A stretch of 64,000 bases of DNA, from the NCBI GenBank assembly GCA_009193035.1, contig SWDT01000154.1, positions 186,001 through 250,000 on the forward strand. The letters are read 5' to 3'. The stretch comes from Halicephalobus mephisto. Lineage: Eukaryota > Nematoda > Chromadorea > Rhabditida > Panagrolaimidae. Positions 24,701 to 36,182 of the stretch are shown in pieces. The notes beneath the pieces are model-generated. The model had not been told where the DNA came from, did no database searches, and saw only the letters and a list, made by a program, of their open reading frames with translations. Both the position numbers and the translations under genes were made by a program. Position 1 is the stretch's first letter, and every line of letters begins with the position of its first letter.

Positions 24701-27700
24701 ATTCATCGTCGTCAGTGATGTAAGGTTCTTCGGTTTCTTCTATCCTCGAGATACTGTAGTCTTCGTTGAACATGGGAGAAACAGGAGAAGACACATCAGC
24801 TTCCCTCGTTTCGGCGTCTTCGAAAGAATGATGACGTTTCCAACTAAAAAAGTTCCAATTAATCCTACAGTTGCAGAAATTAAAAACAAATATTTTTACG
24901 GAAATGTCCCGACACGGATTTCCGGAGCATTCTAAGAACTTTTAAAACCATAAATTTCTGATGTTTTTTTTCAAAATAATATTATTTTAAAAATTGAAAA
25001 ATTATTATAAAATTTTTTATACAAATTTCTAAACTTTTTTAGAAACATCAAAAATTAAAATTTAAAGATATTTATTATAAACTTTTGTTTTAAAAATTAA
25101 AAAATTGTTTCAAAATAAATTTCTAAACTTTTTTAGAAAAATCGAAAATTAAAATTTATAGATATTAGTTATAAATTTTTGTTTTAAAAATTAAAAAATT
25201 ATTAAAAAAATTTTTATACAAATTTCTAAACTTTTTTAGAAACATCGAAAATTAAAATTTATAGATATTTTTCCGTTGTTTTTGTTGGATTTTTGGGATA
25301 TTTCAAAACTTCTCCACGAGATTTCATAAATCTATGAAATCCTCGAAAAAACTGAAACTTTCAACTTTCAGAAATTACAGAATATTATTTTTTTAAATGA
25401 AAATTTGTAGTATTCAAAAATGGTCATAAAAGTAAAAAATTAAAATTATGTTATTTGATATATAATTACGAAAAGTGCCCACAAATGCGGAAATTTGAGA
25501 ATTTCATCAATAAAAAAAGCCAAATTTTTTGAACATCGATTTTGATTAATTTTGTCTAAATTTAAACCAAAAATAAAAATAATCATAATTTTCATCAAAA
25601 TATAATCAAATTCAAAAAATCATTTTTTTTCGAATTTTTTAAAAATTATTTTTTTTCGAATTTTTTAAAAATCATTTTTTTCGAATTTTTTAAAAATCAT
25701 TTTTTTAAAATTTTTTAAAAATTATTTTTTTTAAACTTTTTTCACAGTTATTTTTTTTTCAAATAATACAGTAATCTTTGTATGTTGGAATTGAAATTAT
25801 GTACATAGGTATACGATAATAAAAATATTTTTTCATTGCTAAAAGTATTTTTGAATTGTGAAAATCAACTTGCCCATCTACTTCTTCATCGGGATTTTCA
25901 TCAAGCACTTCCACACTTAAGGATATCCCTTTTTTGTTCGAAAAACAAACGACTTCATCCCTGAACGGTAGTCTGTCGGAAGCCGACCAGCTTCTTAAAC
26001 GTTCTTCTCCGACTTCGTCCTCTTCAGAATCCGAAAATTGATCAGGAGCCGACCAAGCTTTAACGCTGATCTGACCGTCAGAATCCGCACTCGCCGTTCT
26101 TCCGAAAGGAATCATCATCGGGATTCCGTTATTCATCGGATCTGCCATGAACGAATTCCTGATTTTAGATGGACGTTTGGATTCAGAATTCTTTTTTAAA
26201 TTTTTTTGGATTCCTTCGTCCGGAGGAGGCCAGTAATCGATGGAATTCGAAACGAACGTCGGAAACGGATTTTCTTGGGACTTCAGCATCTCTTCGGTTT
26301 GTTTTTCGATGATTTTGAGGACTTCAGAAGCCTTGAAAGTCCCCAATGTTTTGAATTCCTCTTTTTTTACATCACAAGCAAAGCCCGTTGTTGACGACTT
26401 GCTCTTGCGAAATGGAAGCAAGGATTGATGAACGTAAAACTCTTCATCCGAATCTGATGATGTTTGTTCATTTTCTTCCTAAAAAAGAACTTCTTCATGA
26501 AATGAAATTTTCAAACGTATTCAATTTTTTATTAATTTTTTTGACATCATTTTTTAAAAAGTTTATGATTTTAAAAAATTAAAATTTTACAGTAACTTGT
26601 AAAATCCACGAAAATCAAGAAGATTACGGTATTTTTAATGTCATGGAAGATTTCAGAATATTCCATAATCCGATGGAAACATTTCGAAATTCATAAAGGA
26701 CTTTGTTTTCGGAACCATAGGATGTTCCAAAATCCAATAGAAGATTATAGAACTTTCAAGGATATTAAGAAAGTTCCTAGAATCTTGTGCAATTTTTTGA
26801 AACTTTTAAAATTGAAAAAATTTAGAACTATTTAGAATCTTCCAGAATTCTATGAAAAATTTTAGCATCTTCCAGAATCCTGTAGAATTCGGTGGAATTT
26901 AAGACTCTGGAAGTTTTCTAATCTTTTTTAAAGTTTCAGAATCTCATGTTATTTTCCAGAATTTAACAGAAGACTGAAACTTTCACAAATTCCATAAGTT
27001 TCCACAACCCTCCAAAATCTCTTCTCGAAATTCGATAGAAAATTTAACTTTTCCGAAATTTTTTACAATTTTCTAAAATCGGGAAAATTTTCTAAAACTT
27101 TCAAAAATACTATGAAAATTTTTAGATTTTTAAAATTTCATAAAAAATGTTCAATTTTCTAAATCCCATCAGCAACTTTAAAGGTCCATATAAAATCCAG
27201 AACGTTAGAAACCCTAAAAATCAATTTCGCAAAATCCCAAAAGCCATTCATTTTTAATTTTTATAATACCAGACCAGTCGGCTAGTCCAATGTACCTTGC
27301 AACTTCCAGAACGGCTTTCGAAAATTGCAAAGTATTACACATCGGAGGCCCGATTGTAATTCGGGTTGCTTTTGGTAGATTTTGATATCCTGAGTTTAAC
27401 TATATGTAACTTTCCAGAAAATTTTTTGGCTGGATACATGAAAAATAAAGTTGAAAATTTGTCTGTCAGGAGACCCGAAAAATGTCAATAATTTCATTAA
27501 TATGTGATTTTAAAAAACACCGATATATACGTTAGAATCAAGAGATGATTATCTATCGAACGATATATGAACCATTCATATCCGTTCATTTGGAGCCGAG
27601 ATACAACCATTTTCCCTAACATCCCACATCATTCTATTAGACTTTTTTTTCTCAACTTGGGAGATAAGGAACGTGCTCTCGTGTGTACTTAGACCAACAA

Positions 27701-29621
27701 TAGTTCTGGCGTTTCATGATGAGAAACTGAACTCTTTACATTTGCATTCTGAAGAAAACTCTTCTTCAAAGGTACCAACAATAACAACATAGGTTAGTTT
27801 ATAAAAGAAACCATGTCTCTTTTTTGATATAAGATGATTTTTGATTCTTAATTTTCCCTCTAAGAATAATTTGATTGCAAGCACGGTTTTTGACTGTCGA
27901 TATTACTACCATATGGATTCCAACACAACATTATTTAATCATCAGTTTTGTTTGTTTTTGTTCTATACTTTTACAATGAACCACTTGAGGATGAAGATTA
28001 TTCTTCTGATTCTGAGTATAATTATCAAGGATTCGAGCTTTTTGATGTTTTCGAAGAAGGAGACTATGATGATCTACTTCCAAATAATGAATCTGAAGTT
28101 ACTACTTCGCAGTCATCAAGAAGAATTTATCTCGCTTCAGCAGGTCGTCCTTGGACTGACAAAAGATCAAATCTCAATGAACCTCTTTCGGATCCATTTC
28201 CCTATGAAGTCAGGAACCTAACTGACGAAAGACAAAAAGTTGATCATTTTATAAAATTCTTCACTGAAAAGATTCTGAATAAGTAATTTTCACAATAATT
28301 AATAATAAAAAAACTTAAGCATTCTATTTAGAATCTTAGATATGACGAATATAAAATGGCCCGTCCTTTAAGAAGAAAAAATACCATGGCTTGGTACTAC
28401 CCGACCAAATAAGGTCGGATTGCCACTTGGGCCGGCAATATTCATATGAAAAAATGTACAATCTATAATAGAACAGTTTGTAATAGCCATCTGAATGCTC
28501 AATATAGTTGCAAAACTTGCACTGAAGAGCCATAAACGCCTTCACCTGTTAATAAAAAAACATTTTAAAAAAAGTCCATATCAATTTCGTTCAAATACAG
28601 CGGGAAAGTGTTATGATTGCGGCTCTCGATATGCAAACTATCCATATTAGATGCGCTATATGAAAGAACTTTCTTTGTAAGATTCATATTAAAAAAAGTT
28701 TTGATCGTGTTTTTTGTAAAGAGTGTTCCAATGCCGGAAGACGGTATCGCTAAATTTCAATACACGATATGTTACTTTTATTAGAAACTAAAAAATGCTG
28801 GTATTTTTCTAAAGATATTACCATAGAAATTTTATAAAAATAAAGACTATGGGTAAAAGAATCCATGTTGTTGTTGTTGGTATCTCTGAAGAAGGGTTTT
28901 CTTCAGAATGCAAATGTAAAGAGCTCAGTTTCTCATCGTGAAACATCAGAGCTATTGTTGGTCTAAGAACACACGAGAGCACGTTCCTTATCTCCCAAGT
29001 TGAGAAAAAAAAGTCTAATAGAAATGATGTTGGGATGTTAGGGAAAATGGTTGTATCTCGGCTCCAAATGAACGGATATGAATGGTTCATATATCGTTCG
29101 ATAGATAATCATCTCTTGATTCTAACGTATATATCGTGTTTTTTAAAATCACATATTAATGAAATTATTGACATTTTTCGGGTCTCCTGACAGACAAATT
29201 TTCAACTTTATTTTTCATGTATCCAGCCAAAAAATTTTCTGGAAAGTTACATTAGTTTCATATAGTTAAACTCAGGATATCAAAATCTACCAAAAGCAAC
29301 CCGAATTACAATCGGGCCTCCGAGTGTTAAAAATTGACGTCAGAAAAATTTTCAAACAAAAAAGCAAGATCTTTGAATTCTCGAAATTCACAAAAACCCC
29401 ACCTCAATACCGTACCCATTTAGTTGGACAGCTTTCTTCTTCACAGGTGGCGCTAAATCAGCATGAGCAGATTTACTATGTCTTAGAAACCTCGTTTTTC
29501 TGAGTAGAATTTCTATGTCTTCATCACTTCCAAATCCGATTTTCTCATCGTCAGAACTTCCTTCAGAATCCTTGATTATTGGTAACTGTGGTTTCTGCTT
29601 TTCTGGTTTGGACGGAATCAT
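15768..29621 (-). CDS. jip-1: JIP-1-type JNK-interacting scaffold (SH3 + PTB)
   Basis: Eleven phase-consistent exons: 29403-29621, 25882-26478, 24900-24931, 23291-24843, 20654-20821, 19792-19945, 19556-19731, 17935-18186, 16978-17381, 16069-16173, 15768-16019 (about 1303 residues). Family members bind kinesin light chain and JNK-pathway kinases and act in axonal transport. The SH3 domain lies around 1075-1135 ([28 protein letters not shown]). The PTB domain is around 1150-1295 ([47 protein letters not shown]). The C-terminus is DEYLE, like the DIYLE end of vertebrate JIP1. RRTLPPLP precedes the SH3. The long acidic, Ser-rich N-terminal half is less certain. The donors at 25881 and 23290 are weak, the 32-bp exon is inferred from phase, and the intron after 19792 could instead use a donor giving only 27 bp. 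Confidence 0.8.
17455..17840. repeat. Hairpin-forming GGATAGTGACT / AGTCACTATCC array, JIP-1 intron
   Basis: About five units in which GGATAGTGACT-like words are followed 20-35 bases later by their reverse complement. The best is 17608-17618 pairing perfectly with 17645-17655 (11 bp arms, 26-base loop). The same unit fills the neighbouring intron and occurs near 0.8 kb. Confidence 0.75.
18320..18550 (-). CDS. Candidate small membrane protein nested in a JIP-1 intron
   Basis: A 76-codon ATG frame on the same strand as JIP-1, inside the intron 18187-19555. Composition is much less AT-rich than the surrounding intron, as expected of coding DNA. The product would have a hydrophobic stretch at about 33-66 containing [13 protein letters not shown] and ending [10 protein letters not shown] do not recognise it. 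It could instead be an alternative JIP-1 exon, but no acceptor was found at its 5' side. Confidence 0.35.
   Translation of the reverse strand: MGIFVGIKSIISVFELHLTLGLPLRAIRSSINQNRLLLHFLSLAICAIPSMTAGIDCLAPGLLVSWFFPGGRVGFD
18640..19280. repeat. Second GGATAGTGACT / AGTCACTATCC hairpin array, JIP-1 intron
   Basis: Seven or more units spaced 60-90 bases, with GGATAGTGACT at 18800-18810, 19081 and 19266-19276 and AGTCACTATC-type partners between them. Loops differ while the arms are kept. Confidence 0.75.
20880..22060. repeat. Tandem arrays with GGTCCTGGCACGAAAA core, JIP-1 intron
   Basis: First, three units of about 83 bp (20880-21140) with AATAAATGGTCCTAGAGCGAAA. Then about six units of roughly 110 bp (21470-22060), each with TTGGTCCTGACAAGAAAA or TGGTCCTGGCACGAAAAA. 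Unit spacers are A/T runs. The same core is dispersed elsewhere in the window. Confidence 0.7.
22210..22965. repeat. Tandem repeat of about 175 bp, four to five units, JIP-1 intron
   Basis: Each unit contains TTTATCCCCCTTGACTCATT, TTCTTACTTAATTAAGATAT, TTAGATACCAAATATACTAA and CTGCAAAAAGTTC. Units are near identical, so expansion is recent. The first unit is more diverged. Confidence 0.8.
25620..25745. repeat. Low-complexity tandem repeat CATTTTTTTCGAATTTTTTAA
   Basis: About five units of 25-28 bases just downstream of JIP-1 exon 2 in the direction of transcription. Confidence 0.6.
26640..27130. repeat. GAA/TTC-alternating intronic stretch
   Basis: Repeated words such as AGAATCTTCCAGAATTC (26834-26850) and CTTCCAGAATCC alternate GAA and TTC every five bases, the layout of a heat-shock element. 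Similar words occur at 290-380. Whether HSF binds is unknown. Confidence 0.45.
27339..29326. mobile_element. 2-kb DNA transposon derivative with long inverted termini (piggyBac-like, tentative)
   Basis: Bases 27339-27790 and 28855-29326 are inverted copies of about 450 bp. The ends read roughly CACTCGGAGGCCCGATTG, with TTAA at the right flank (29327-29330) and TTAC at the left, recalling the TTAA target of piggyBac elements. The interior holds an acidic frame (27948-28286, with [11 protein letters not shown]). A broken cysteine-rich stretch follows (28605-28740, CYDCGSRY and FCKEC in two frames), like N- and C-terminal parts of a piggyBac transposase. The catalytic core is absent, so it is non-autonomous. 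It sits in JIP-1 intron 1. Confidence 0.6.
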
Positions 29622-30196
29622 TGGAATTTAATCTAGAAGTGTTTCGAACCAAATTTGGAAATTTCCAAGAAATCCCGGGGGAATTCGAAAAAACTCAAGA
29701 TAAAAACCGGAAAGTTGCGAAAATTCAGGAAACAGGACCTTATCGTTTATTCACGCAAACTACCCCAGTAATCCCGAGGATAAATAATGTTCTAATTTAA
29801 CTCAAAAATCCTCTAAAGTAGGAAATTTCGAAAAAGCATAAATGACACTTGTTGAGGAAGAGTTAATCGGAAAGGACAGCCAGGGGGTAACTAGAGCCAT
29901 CAAGTGGAAAAAATAATCCCGAATTTCGAAATGCTCAAGCGAACACCCTCTTTTGGATATAACCGACGGAGACGAAGTAAAAAGCCGAAAAAGCCAGACT
30001 TGTCAAGACTAGCTTTAGGCAATCCATCCAAGGCATTGGAGTGTGCGTCCGGCACACACGTTAATCAATAGGCTTCTGCTTCACACAGGAGTTGACGAGG
30101 CTAAAACAATAAATCAAAAAAGGGACATTTCCTCCTCCAATTTTAGAATCCTTCATCTGTCCTTTGAACTAGGTAAAATCAGATTTAATTACAGTC
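29622..30196. other. Spacer between NDUFB2 3' end and JIP-1 start
   Basis: About 575 bp, both neighbours on the minus strand, so it likely holds the JIP-1 promoter. It contains an imperfect palindrome GTGTGCGTCCGGCACACAC at 30041-30059. No gene seen. Confidence 0.4.
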
Positions 30197-30782
30197 CTAA
30201 CGGTAAGTTCCATAAGGCTTGTCGTGGTTGCCCCAGTACTCGGGATCGGGAGCGTTGTCTGGAGGGATGCCGAGTTCCTCGTCTGTGAATTCGCTCGTGT
30301 AAGGCATGTACCAGTGACCCTGAAGGTTTTGACGTATAAAAGCCGTAAAACGACAAAATCACCCACCAGAATATGTCCCGAATGATAGTACATATGGTAT
30401 GTGAACCAGAACCACAAAACGCCAGTAATCAAAGTGGACACACAGCGATCGATGTAGGTAGTTCCCGGTGGAGGGGAACGATACAAGTAACTGAAACAAA
30501 TCGCATCAGGATATGCAAAAAAAAATAATCAATGCAATCTTACTCAGGGATCAAGGTGTCTCCTTTCTCGGGAGATCCGCGGTATTCTCCATCCCAAGTA
30601 TGAGTTTCCGGGTCTTCTGGGTGACCGAGCTTGGTGCCAACGGGCATTTGGTTTGTTTCTGTCGCTTCTCTTCCAGAAACCCACTTGAACCGGACAGGAT
30701 TCAGAAGATTCGGATTCCTCTTCGCGTGGAGCAAAAGTTGTCGTTGGACAGCGAAATTCATCGCTGCCTTTCGAAGTAGCAT
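30197..30782 (-). CDS. NADH dehydrogenase 1 beta subcomplex subunit 2 (NDUFB2/AGGG)
   Basis: Exons 30544-30782, 30367-30490 and 30197-30319, all in phase (161 residues). It is an accessory subunit of mitochondrial complex I in the membrane arm. The residues YIDRCVSTLITGVLWFWFTY form the single membrane helix, followed by HSGHILGHWYMPYTSEFTDE and ELGIPPD, the family's C-terminal signature. The N-terminal part (RKAAMNFAVQRQLLLHAKRN) is basic and suits a mitochondrial presequence. The protein is longer at the N-terminus than the human subunit. A TTTCAG 8 bp before the ATG suggests trans-splicing. The start lies 178 bp from that of DPH2 on the other strand. Confidence 0.9.
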
Positions 30783-30960
30783 CTTCCTAGCTGAAACGGA
30801 TAATTTAGAAAAGATCTGATATATGAAAAAAAAATAAAAGGATACAAAGCGAGATAAAACAAGATCAAAAACGAGAAAAACGAAGTTGAACAAATGCTGG
30901 ATTTTCGCGTCGAGACCGGCTCATTCGATCATTCTTATTTTTTATTTTTTTTATTTTCAA
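30783..30960. promoter_or_regulatory. Short divergent promoter between NDUFB2 and DPH2
   Basis: 178 bp separate the two start codons. No gene lies between, so control elements must be shared or overlap. No specific site was identified. Confidence 0.5.
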
Positions 30961-32505
30961 ATGTCTTCTGAAGCTTTGTCGACTTCTGCGTTTTATTCTG
31001 CAGATCACGTTGCTGATAATCAATCTATACCTAATGTAGATGCCGTGACTAAGAAGAAAATCGATCCAAACAGTCCTGAATTTTTTAGTTTTTTCGAAAT
31101 TCCTAGGATTGTTTCGTGGATCAAAGGAAAAAATTTCCAAAGAGTGGCTTTGCAGCTTCCCGATTCATATTTAGCATATGCCTTACCTTTGTCTCTGAAT
31201 ATCGAGAAGGAATCCGGAGCGAAAATCTATATCCTGGCGGACACTAGTTACAGAAGGTTGGTTTTTTATAAAACTTATTTTTTATAAATTTATTATTACT
31301 TATTTTCTGTTACGTTATTCATATATGGATTTTTCTTTTTAGCTGCTGTGTCGATGCTGTTGCTGCAGAACACGCGAAATGTGATTCTTTGGTCCACTTT
31401 GGGGAGGCTTGCTTGAGTTCTCCTTCTGAAGCCATCCCTGTCCTCTACGTCTATGGGAAGCTGGATATCGACTGGACTGATTTCGAAGCTCAACTGAAAG
31501 ATAATAATACTCCGGAAGATCAATCTGATTTTATTATTCTCTATGAGCCCGGTTACGATAATGTTGCTGACAAGATCCTGGAGCTATCGAGATCTATTTC
31601 CACAGGATGTGATGTTCAGATGGTCAAATTAGCAAATCCGTCGTCGAAGAATGTATCCCTAGGTCGAGAATTACTTGAATCTTGGTCGGACGCCCCAGCT
31701 AGGTTATTGTTTGTCGGTTCTCCCGACAGTGCTCTGTTGCCCATCTGGCTGATGACTCACACGAGATTCAACAAAGTCTACAACTATGCTCCGGACGAGA
31801 AGACGCTCTCGATATTCGAGCCGTCTTCTTACAAGCAACTCAGGAAGAGATTATTTCTGGTAGAGAAACTTCGTGACGCAAATGTCGTCGGACTCGTCGT
31901 GGGAACTCTCGGAGTCGGAGGAGTCAGAGAAGCTGTTTCCAGAATCCGGAATCTCTGCAAAGAATCGAACAAGAAGCTCTACGTTCTATCCATAGGTAAA
32001 GTCAATGAACCGAAACTCTCCAACTTCGCCAACGACATCGACTGCTTCATCCTGCTTTCCTGTCCTTTTGGCGTCATCCTGGACACGAACGAGTTTTTCA
32101 AACCGATTGTAAGTCTTTTCGAAGCGGAAATCGCCTTGAACCCAGGGAAAGAATGGTTTGCTGGAAACGGATGGACGGCTGAGTTTGGGGATTTTGCAAA
32201 AGGTAAGTTCTTAAATAATTTTTATTTGATTAATAATGTTTTTTGAAGATGAAATCGGCGTAACAGACGTAGACAAAGTTGATGTGTCTTTAATTTCCGG
32301 GAAAATCCGCACAACTCAACTAGATGATCATGGGGAAGGAGATGACTCTAGCAAGCAACTCCTGGAATATTCTGCGGGTAATTACTTTGCAAACAGGACC
32401 TGGAAAGGCCTGGATAACTCCTACGTCGAGGAAGATCTGTCTTTAAACGAAGGCCTGAAGGGAATCGCGATGGAATACAAAAGTGAGCCGACAAAGAAGA
32501 AATGA
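30961..32505 (+). CDS. dph-2: Diphthamide biosynthesis protein 2 (DPH2)
   Basis: Exons 30961-31256, 31343-32202 and 32249-32505 (470 residues), all in phase. With DPH1 it transfers a 3-amino-3-carboxypropyl group from S-adenosylmethionine to a histidine of elongation factor 2, the first step of diphthamide synthesis. Seen features: VALQLPDSYLAYALPLSLNI; ILADTSYRSCCVD with the first cluster-type Cys; HFGEACLSS; VGLVVGTLGVGG; YVLSIGKVNEPKLSNFANDI; and FILLSCPFGVI with the second conserved Cys. The C-terminus ends YVEEDLSLNEGLKGIAMEY, typical of the family. The stop is 48 bp from the stop of the convergent bestrophin gene. Confidence 0.92.
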
Positions 32506-32553
32506 AATTACTATAGTTCTACTGTAATTCATTTTGTTGAGTTTGGTAATAGA

Positions 32554-35500
32554 TTATTTTTGATTATCGTCACACTCAGAACTATTGCTACTTAGTCTGA
32601 ATTCTGGCTTCAAATGTGACGTTGATTGATTTCGACGGAGGGATTCAGGAGATTGTGTTTGATGGTTTTCGGAATCCAAATCTGCTGGGGCCGTCTTAGA
32701 GTGGTCTTCGTACCAGTCGACGAATCCGAAATTTTCGTACTGTCCTTGAGGAGGATCTCTGATTTCTGTTGTTTCGGACGAAGTAGACAAACAAGAATCT
32801 TTGAGGAGGTTCTTGAGTCTTTCGAAAGAATCATTGATAGCAGGAGATTGGAAACGCCCTGGGGTCTGGGTGACTTGGTTTACTTGGGAGGTTTTCCGGA
32901 TACTTAACTGAGGGGAGGACAGAGTACTTTTACTCTGGGAACTAGAACTGCCAGCAGAGAAATCTGTCAATTTCTTTTCTTTATGAGGTTCTTCTTGTAT
33001 AACCGGGAGTTCGTTGACAATCCAAGAGTTTTGTTGAAGCTTAGTTGAGAGGGTGGTCGGGGATTCGAGTTCTGGAGGCTGAAGATAAAATTTCTATTAT
33101 ATTTAAAAAAGTAAAATCAGATTTTCTGGTTTTTAAACTGAACTTGTGAGTATAACTGTAGCAAAGAGTACTGTATTATTTTTAAAATTTAAAATATAAA
33201 AATTTTCTTTGAACGTTGATTAATATTTTGTTTTTTTTTAAAATTATTTTTCAAAATTTTGATAAAAAATTACGAATTGAAACATTTCAGTTTTGGACAA
33301 CTGAGAAATTGATTAAATGTAGTTCGGTTAGTGTTAGTGACGTCGAAAAGCTTTTTTCAGAACCCACCTCTAAATCCAAAGACGGATTGGAGGAATTTCG
33401 CCGACTTATTTTTTTGTCACATACTGGACCGGATTTCGTAACGAGACTATCTCTGCTTTTGGATTTATCGTTTTCGATTTCTGTATCAAGTAGACTTCCA
33501 CGACGATTTTCGTTGTGCCGCAAGACAGGGATCTCATGGGGTTCCGTGTACCGTAATCGCTCATTGGAAACAGTGTTGGTGGACATGAAGCGTCTCGTAC
33601 GAGGTTGGAAAATGTTGATTTCATCGCAGGTCCTGGAACAAAAATAATAAAAAATAAATCCATAATAAACCAAAAAAATCTTAATTTTCCTCCATTTCGG
33701 TGTTGTTTTTAATTTCGTAACTATCTATCTGATCAAAAATGAAACTTACTCTTTGTCAATATTTTGTTCAGATCTCCACTTGGTAGGGATCAAAAAATCA
33801 GAAACTCTCCGTTTCGGTTGTATGTTTCTAAAGAACAAAATTCCCTCATTTCCATATTTGTTAACTCACAGATCAGCGCAAGACCCGAGCATCGGATTAT
33901 GCGGTCTAGTGGCACTTTCCGCAGTGTACAGCGGCTTTGGAAGAATGTCATCCCAGAACATATCCTTCTCTAGTTGAGGAAGTCTGCCGTGGGAATCGGC
34001 TATAAGAAGTCCTACTTGGAGGTTACGGTCAATGATCCAGTTGCATTCAAAGTCATCGTCATCATCCCCTAAAGGGTTGAGCATAACTTCCGCCACCTGA
34101 AGTCGGGGGATTACGAAACGAAGAAAAGTCGATCCAGAAGGAGGAAATGGATGAGATATAGATTCCACACGGGACTGTTCATAGATTCGTTGATGAGTCT
34201 CATACGGAAGTTATGTTCCACGTTCTTTCCTTTCTGGATTGACTTTTGTTCGTTTTTAAACAATGATATCAAGTTGGAACATGAATGAAGACGAAAAACG
34301 ATCACAAGGATTAATTCGTTCAAGATCATAGATACATAAGAAATAGAAAACAATCTGAACTCCATTTCTCGAATCTAATGTCATTACTCAAAATTCAGCA
34401 AAAAATAACAAATTTTACATCTTGACAATCTCGGACGAATCAATCCTTGCATTTTTTAGTTTTTTCCAAGCTTAATATCATCTTTTGAAATCGAAAGTTC
34501 ACCTTCATCCATCCGATAAAAAGTAAAAACTGCAGAATCGACATAATCGGCATGTACAAATCAATAGTCTTGGCGTTTGGGGTGTCTCTGTCATGGATCA
34601 AGTACTGCCTCCCCATCAGGGCTATAACGAAGAAGGACCGGACAGTCAAATTAGCCACTTGAGTGTAGACCAGAGGAATAGGGACCCAGTCATACATAGT
34701 CAGGGCGAGGACGTTTTGACGGAACATCCGGATCTTGTCCATTACGTCAATGAGAATAATGTCGGATTCTATTAGATCTAGCTCTCTGGCCTTCCGACAG
34801 AGAAGAAAACACCAGTTGATGGGAACCCAGTACTTCATTTGGGGGGAGATGATGTTGTCAAATTCTCTAAGTTCGTTGACTGTCATCAGTCCTGCAGTAA
34901 CGAGATGATCCATGGTAGGAAATCTGCGTTTAACATTGGAGGAGACGTTTCTGCAAATGTTGGAAAATATTCAAGAAATTTCTAAACAATTGAGAATTAA
35001 TAAATCTAAATGAATTGCAGCCGTTTCCGATGATTATACAGAGATTCCATCTCTTATTCAGAGTAGAATACAGATGATTCTTTATTACTATTTTCATGTT
35101 CAACGAATCATCTCTATGTCAATTGGAAAAGATACAGAACCTCTTCATATATCCATCAAAACAGCCACAATTCTCTCCTTGTCATCGAACTAATCTTATT
35201 CTTCCACATACCTGAAAACTAACGCCTGGACTAACACCATATATCTAATAATGTTCCTCCTTATGTTCCTAGCAGTCATATCCGTTCCCTTGACTGCCGT
35301 TGCTATCAACAGCGCTGAAGAATCTATCCAACCCAAGTTATCCAAAATCTCTTTCCATCTCGAATACACTATACTGATGTAAAAACCTAACATGAAAGTC
35401 AACGGAATGTAATCAGAATATACATAACAAAATTCTGCAATATCCTCAAATGTGGATTGCTGTTCAGGCGAGAGTACACATCGATAAATAATACTCAAGA

Positions 35501-35633
35501 AAGCGTAAGCAAATATCCATAGTAATAATTCTGGCAAAATGGACTTCCAGATGGAGCCCTTCCATCGGAAAATTAATTTGTGAATTCCACAAAAAGTTGA
35601 GGTTGAAACATCCAATGAATAAGTCACTGTCAT
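32554..35633 (-). CDS. Bestrophin family chloride channel
   Basis: Exons 35212-35633, 34503-34950, 33870-34096, 33750-33827, 33368-33632 and 32554-33078, all in phase (654 residues). Bestrophins are pentameric, calcium-activated anion channels of the plasma membrane. The start MTVTYS was chosen from the invariant family N-terminus rather than the upstream ATG-like codon. Seen features: FRWKGSIWKS; pore-helix IPLTFMLGFYIS; KRRFPTMDHLVTAGLM; YDWVPIPLVYTQV; GWMKVAEVMLNPLG followed by the acidic calcium clasp DDDDDFECNW; and DRNLQVGLL and PYTAESA-like LYTAESA. The C-terminal about 290 residues are Ser-rich, low complexity and variable in the family. C. elegans has a large bestrophin family; I cannot assign the member. 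Confidence 0.92.
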
Positions 35634-36182
35634 TGTTTCAGTAATGTGACTGATCAGAGCATACAAATCAGAAAAAATATTGGAAGAGAAATAATAAATG
35701 CAAAAACTCCACCTTTAGTGATTGCTGTTGAAAAATGGATTAATACTTTTTGGAAAAGTGATGAAAACATTTGAAAACAATCTTTATGTCAGCATTGATA
35801 TACTTTTATGTTTACGCAACTTTGAGTATCTTAAGAAAATTGAATTTCTTATTTTATGTTTTATATTTTATATTTTTTTTATTATGAAGACTATCTGTGA
35901 AAATGATAAGAAACTTTGGGTAGGAAATATGAGGAAGAACTTTGTAGAAATACGTTTGCCATGGCTGCCATAGCTTCAGTAAGGATGCCTTATAGTTTGC
36001 GGCCACGTCATTCTCCCGATACTAGAGTCGAATGAAAAAATGAATATAAAAATGATGATTCGAGTTTTTTGGGAACTTAGGATCAAAAATCTTCAATATA
36101 TTAATTTCTTATTTGCTCTTTGATTTTTCAATTCCAATTTGTACTCCAATTATTCCAATTTTGACCAATTACATGGAAAAAC
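35634..36182. other. Intergenic stretch
   Basis: Upstream of the bestrophin gene. AT-rich, with an 83-codon frame at 35722-35973 of no recognisable family. No clear repeat. Confidence 0.35.

Noticed and set aside
28336..28545. Minus-strand Cys-containing frame inside the transposon derivative as a host gene
   Set aside because: It lies between long inverted termini and is most likely transposon-derived or antisense to it.
30043..30779. Plus-strand frames opposite NDUFB2
   Set aside because: The minus-strand three-exon NDUFB2 model is fully supported by family motifs and splice phase; these are shadows.
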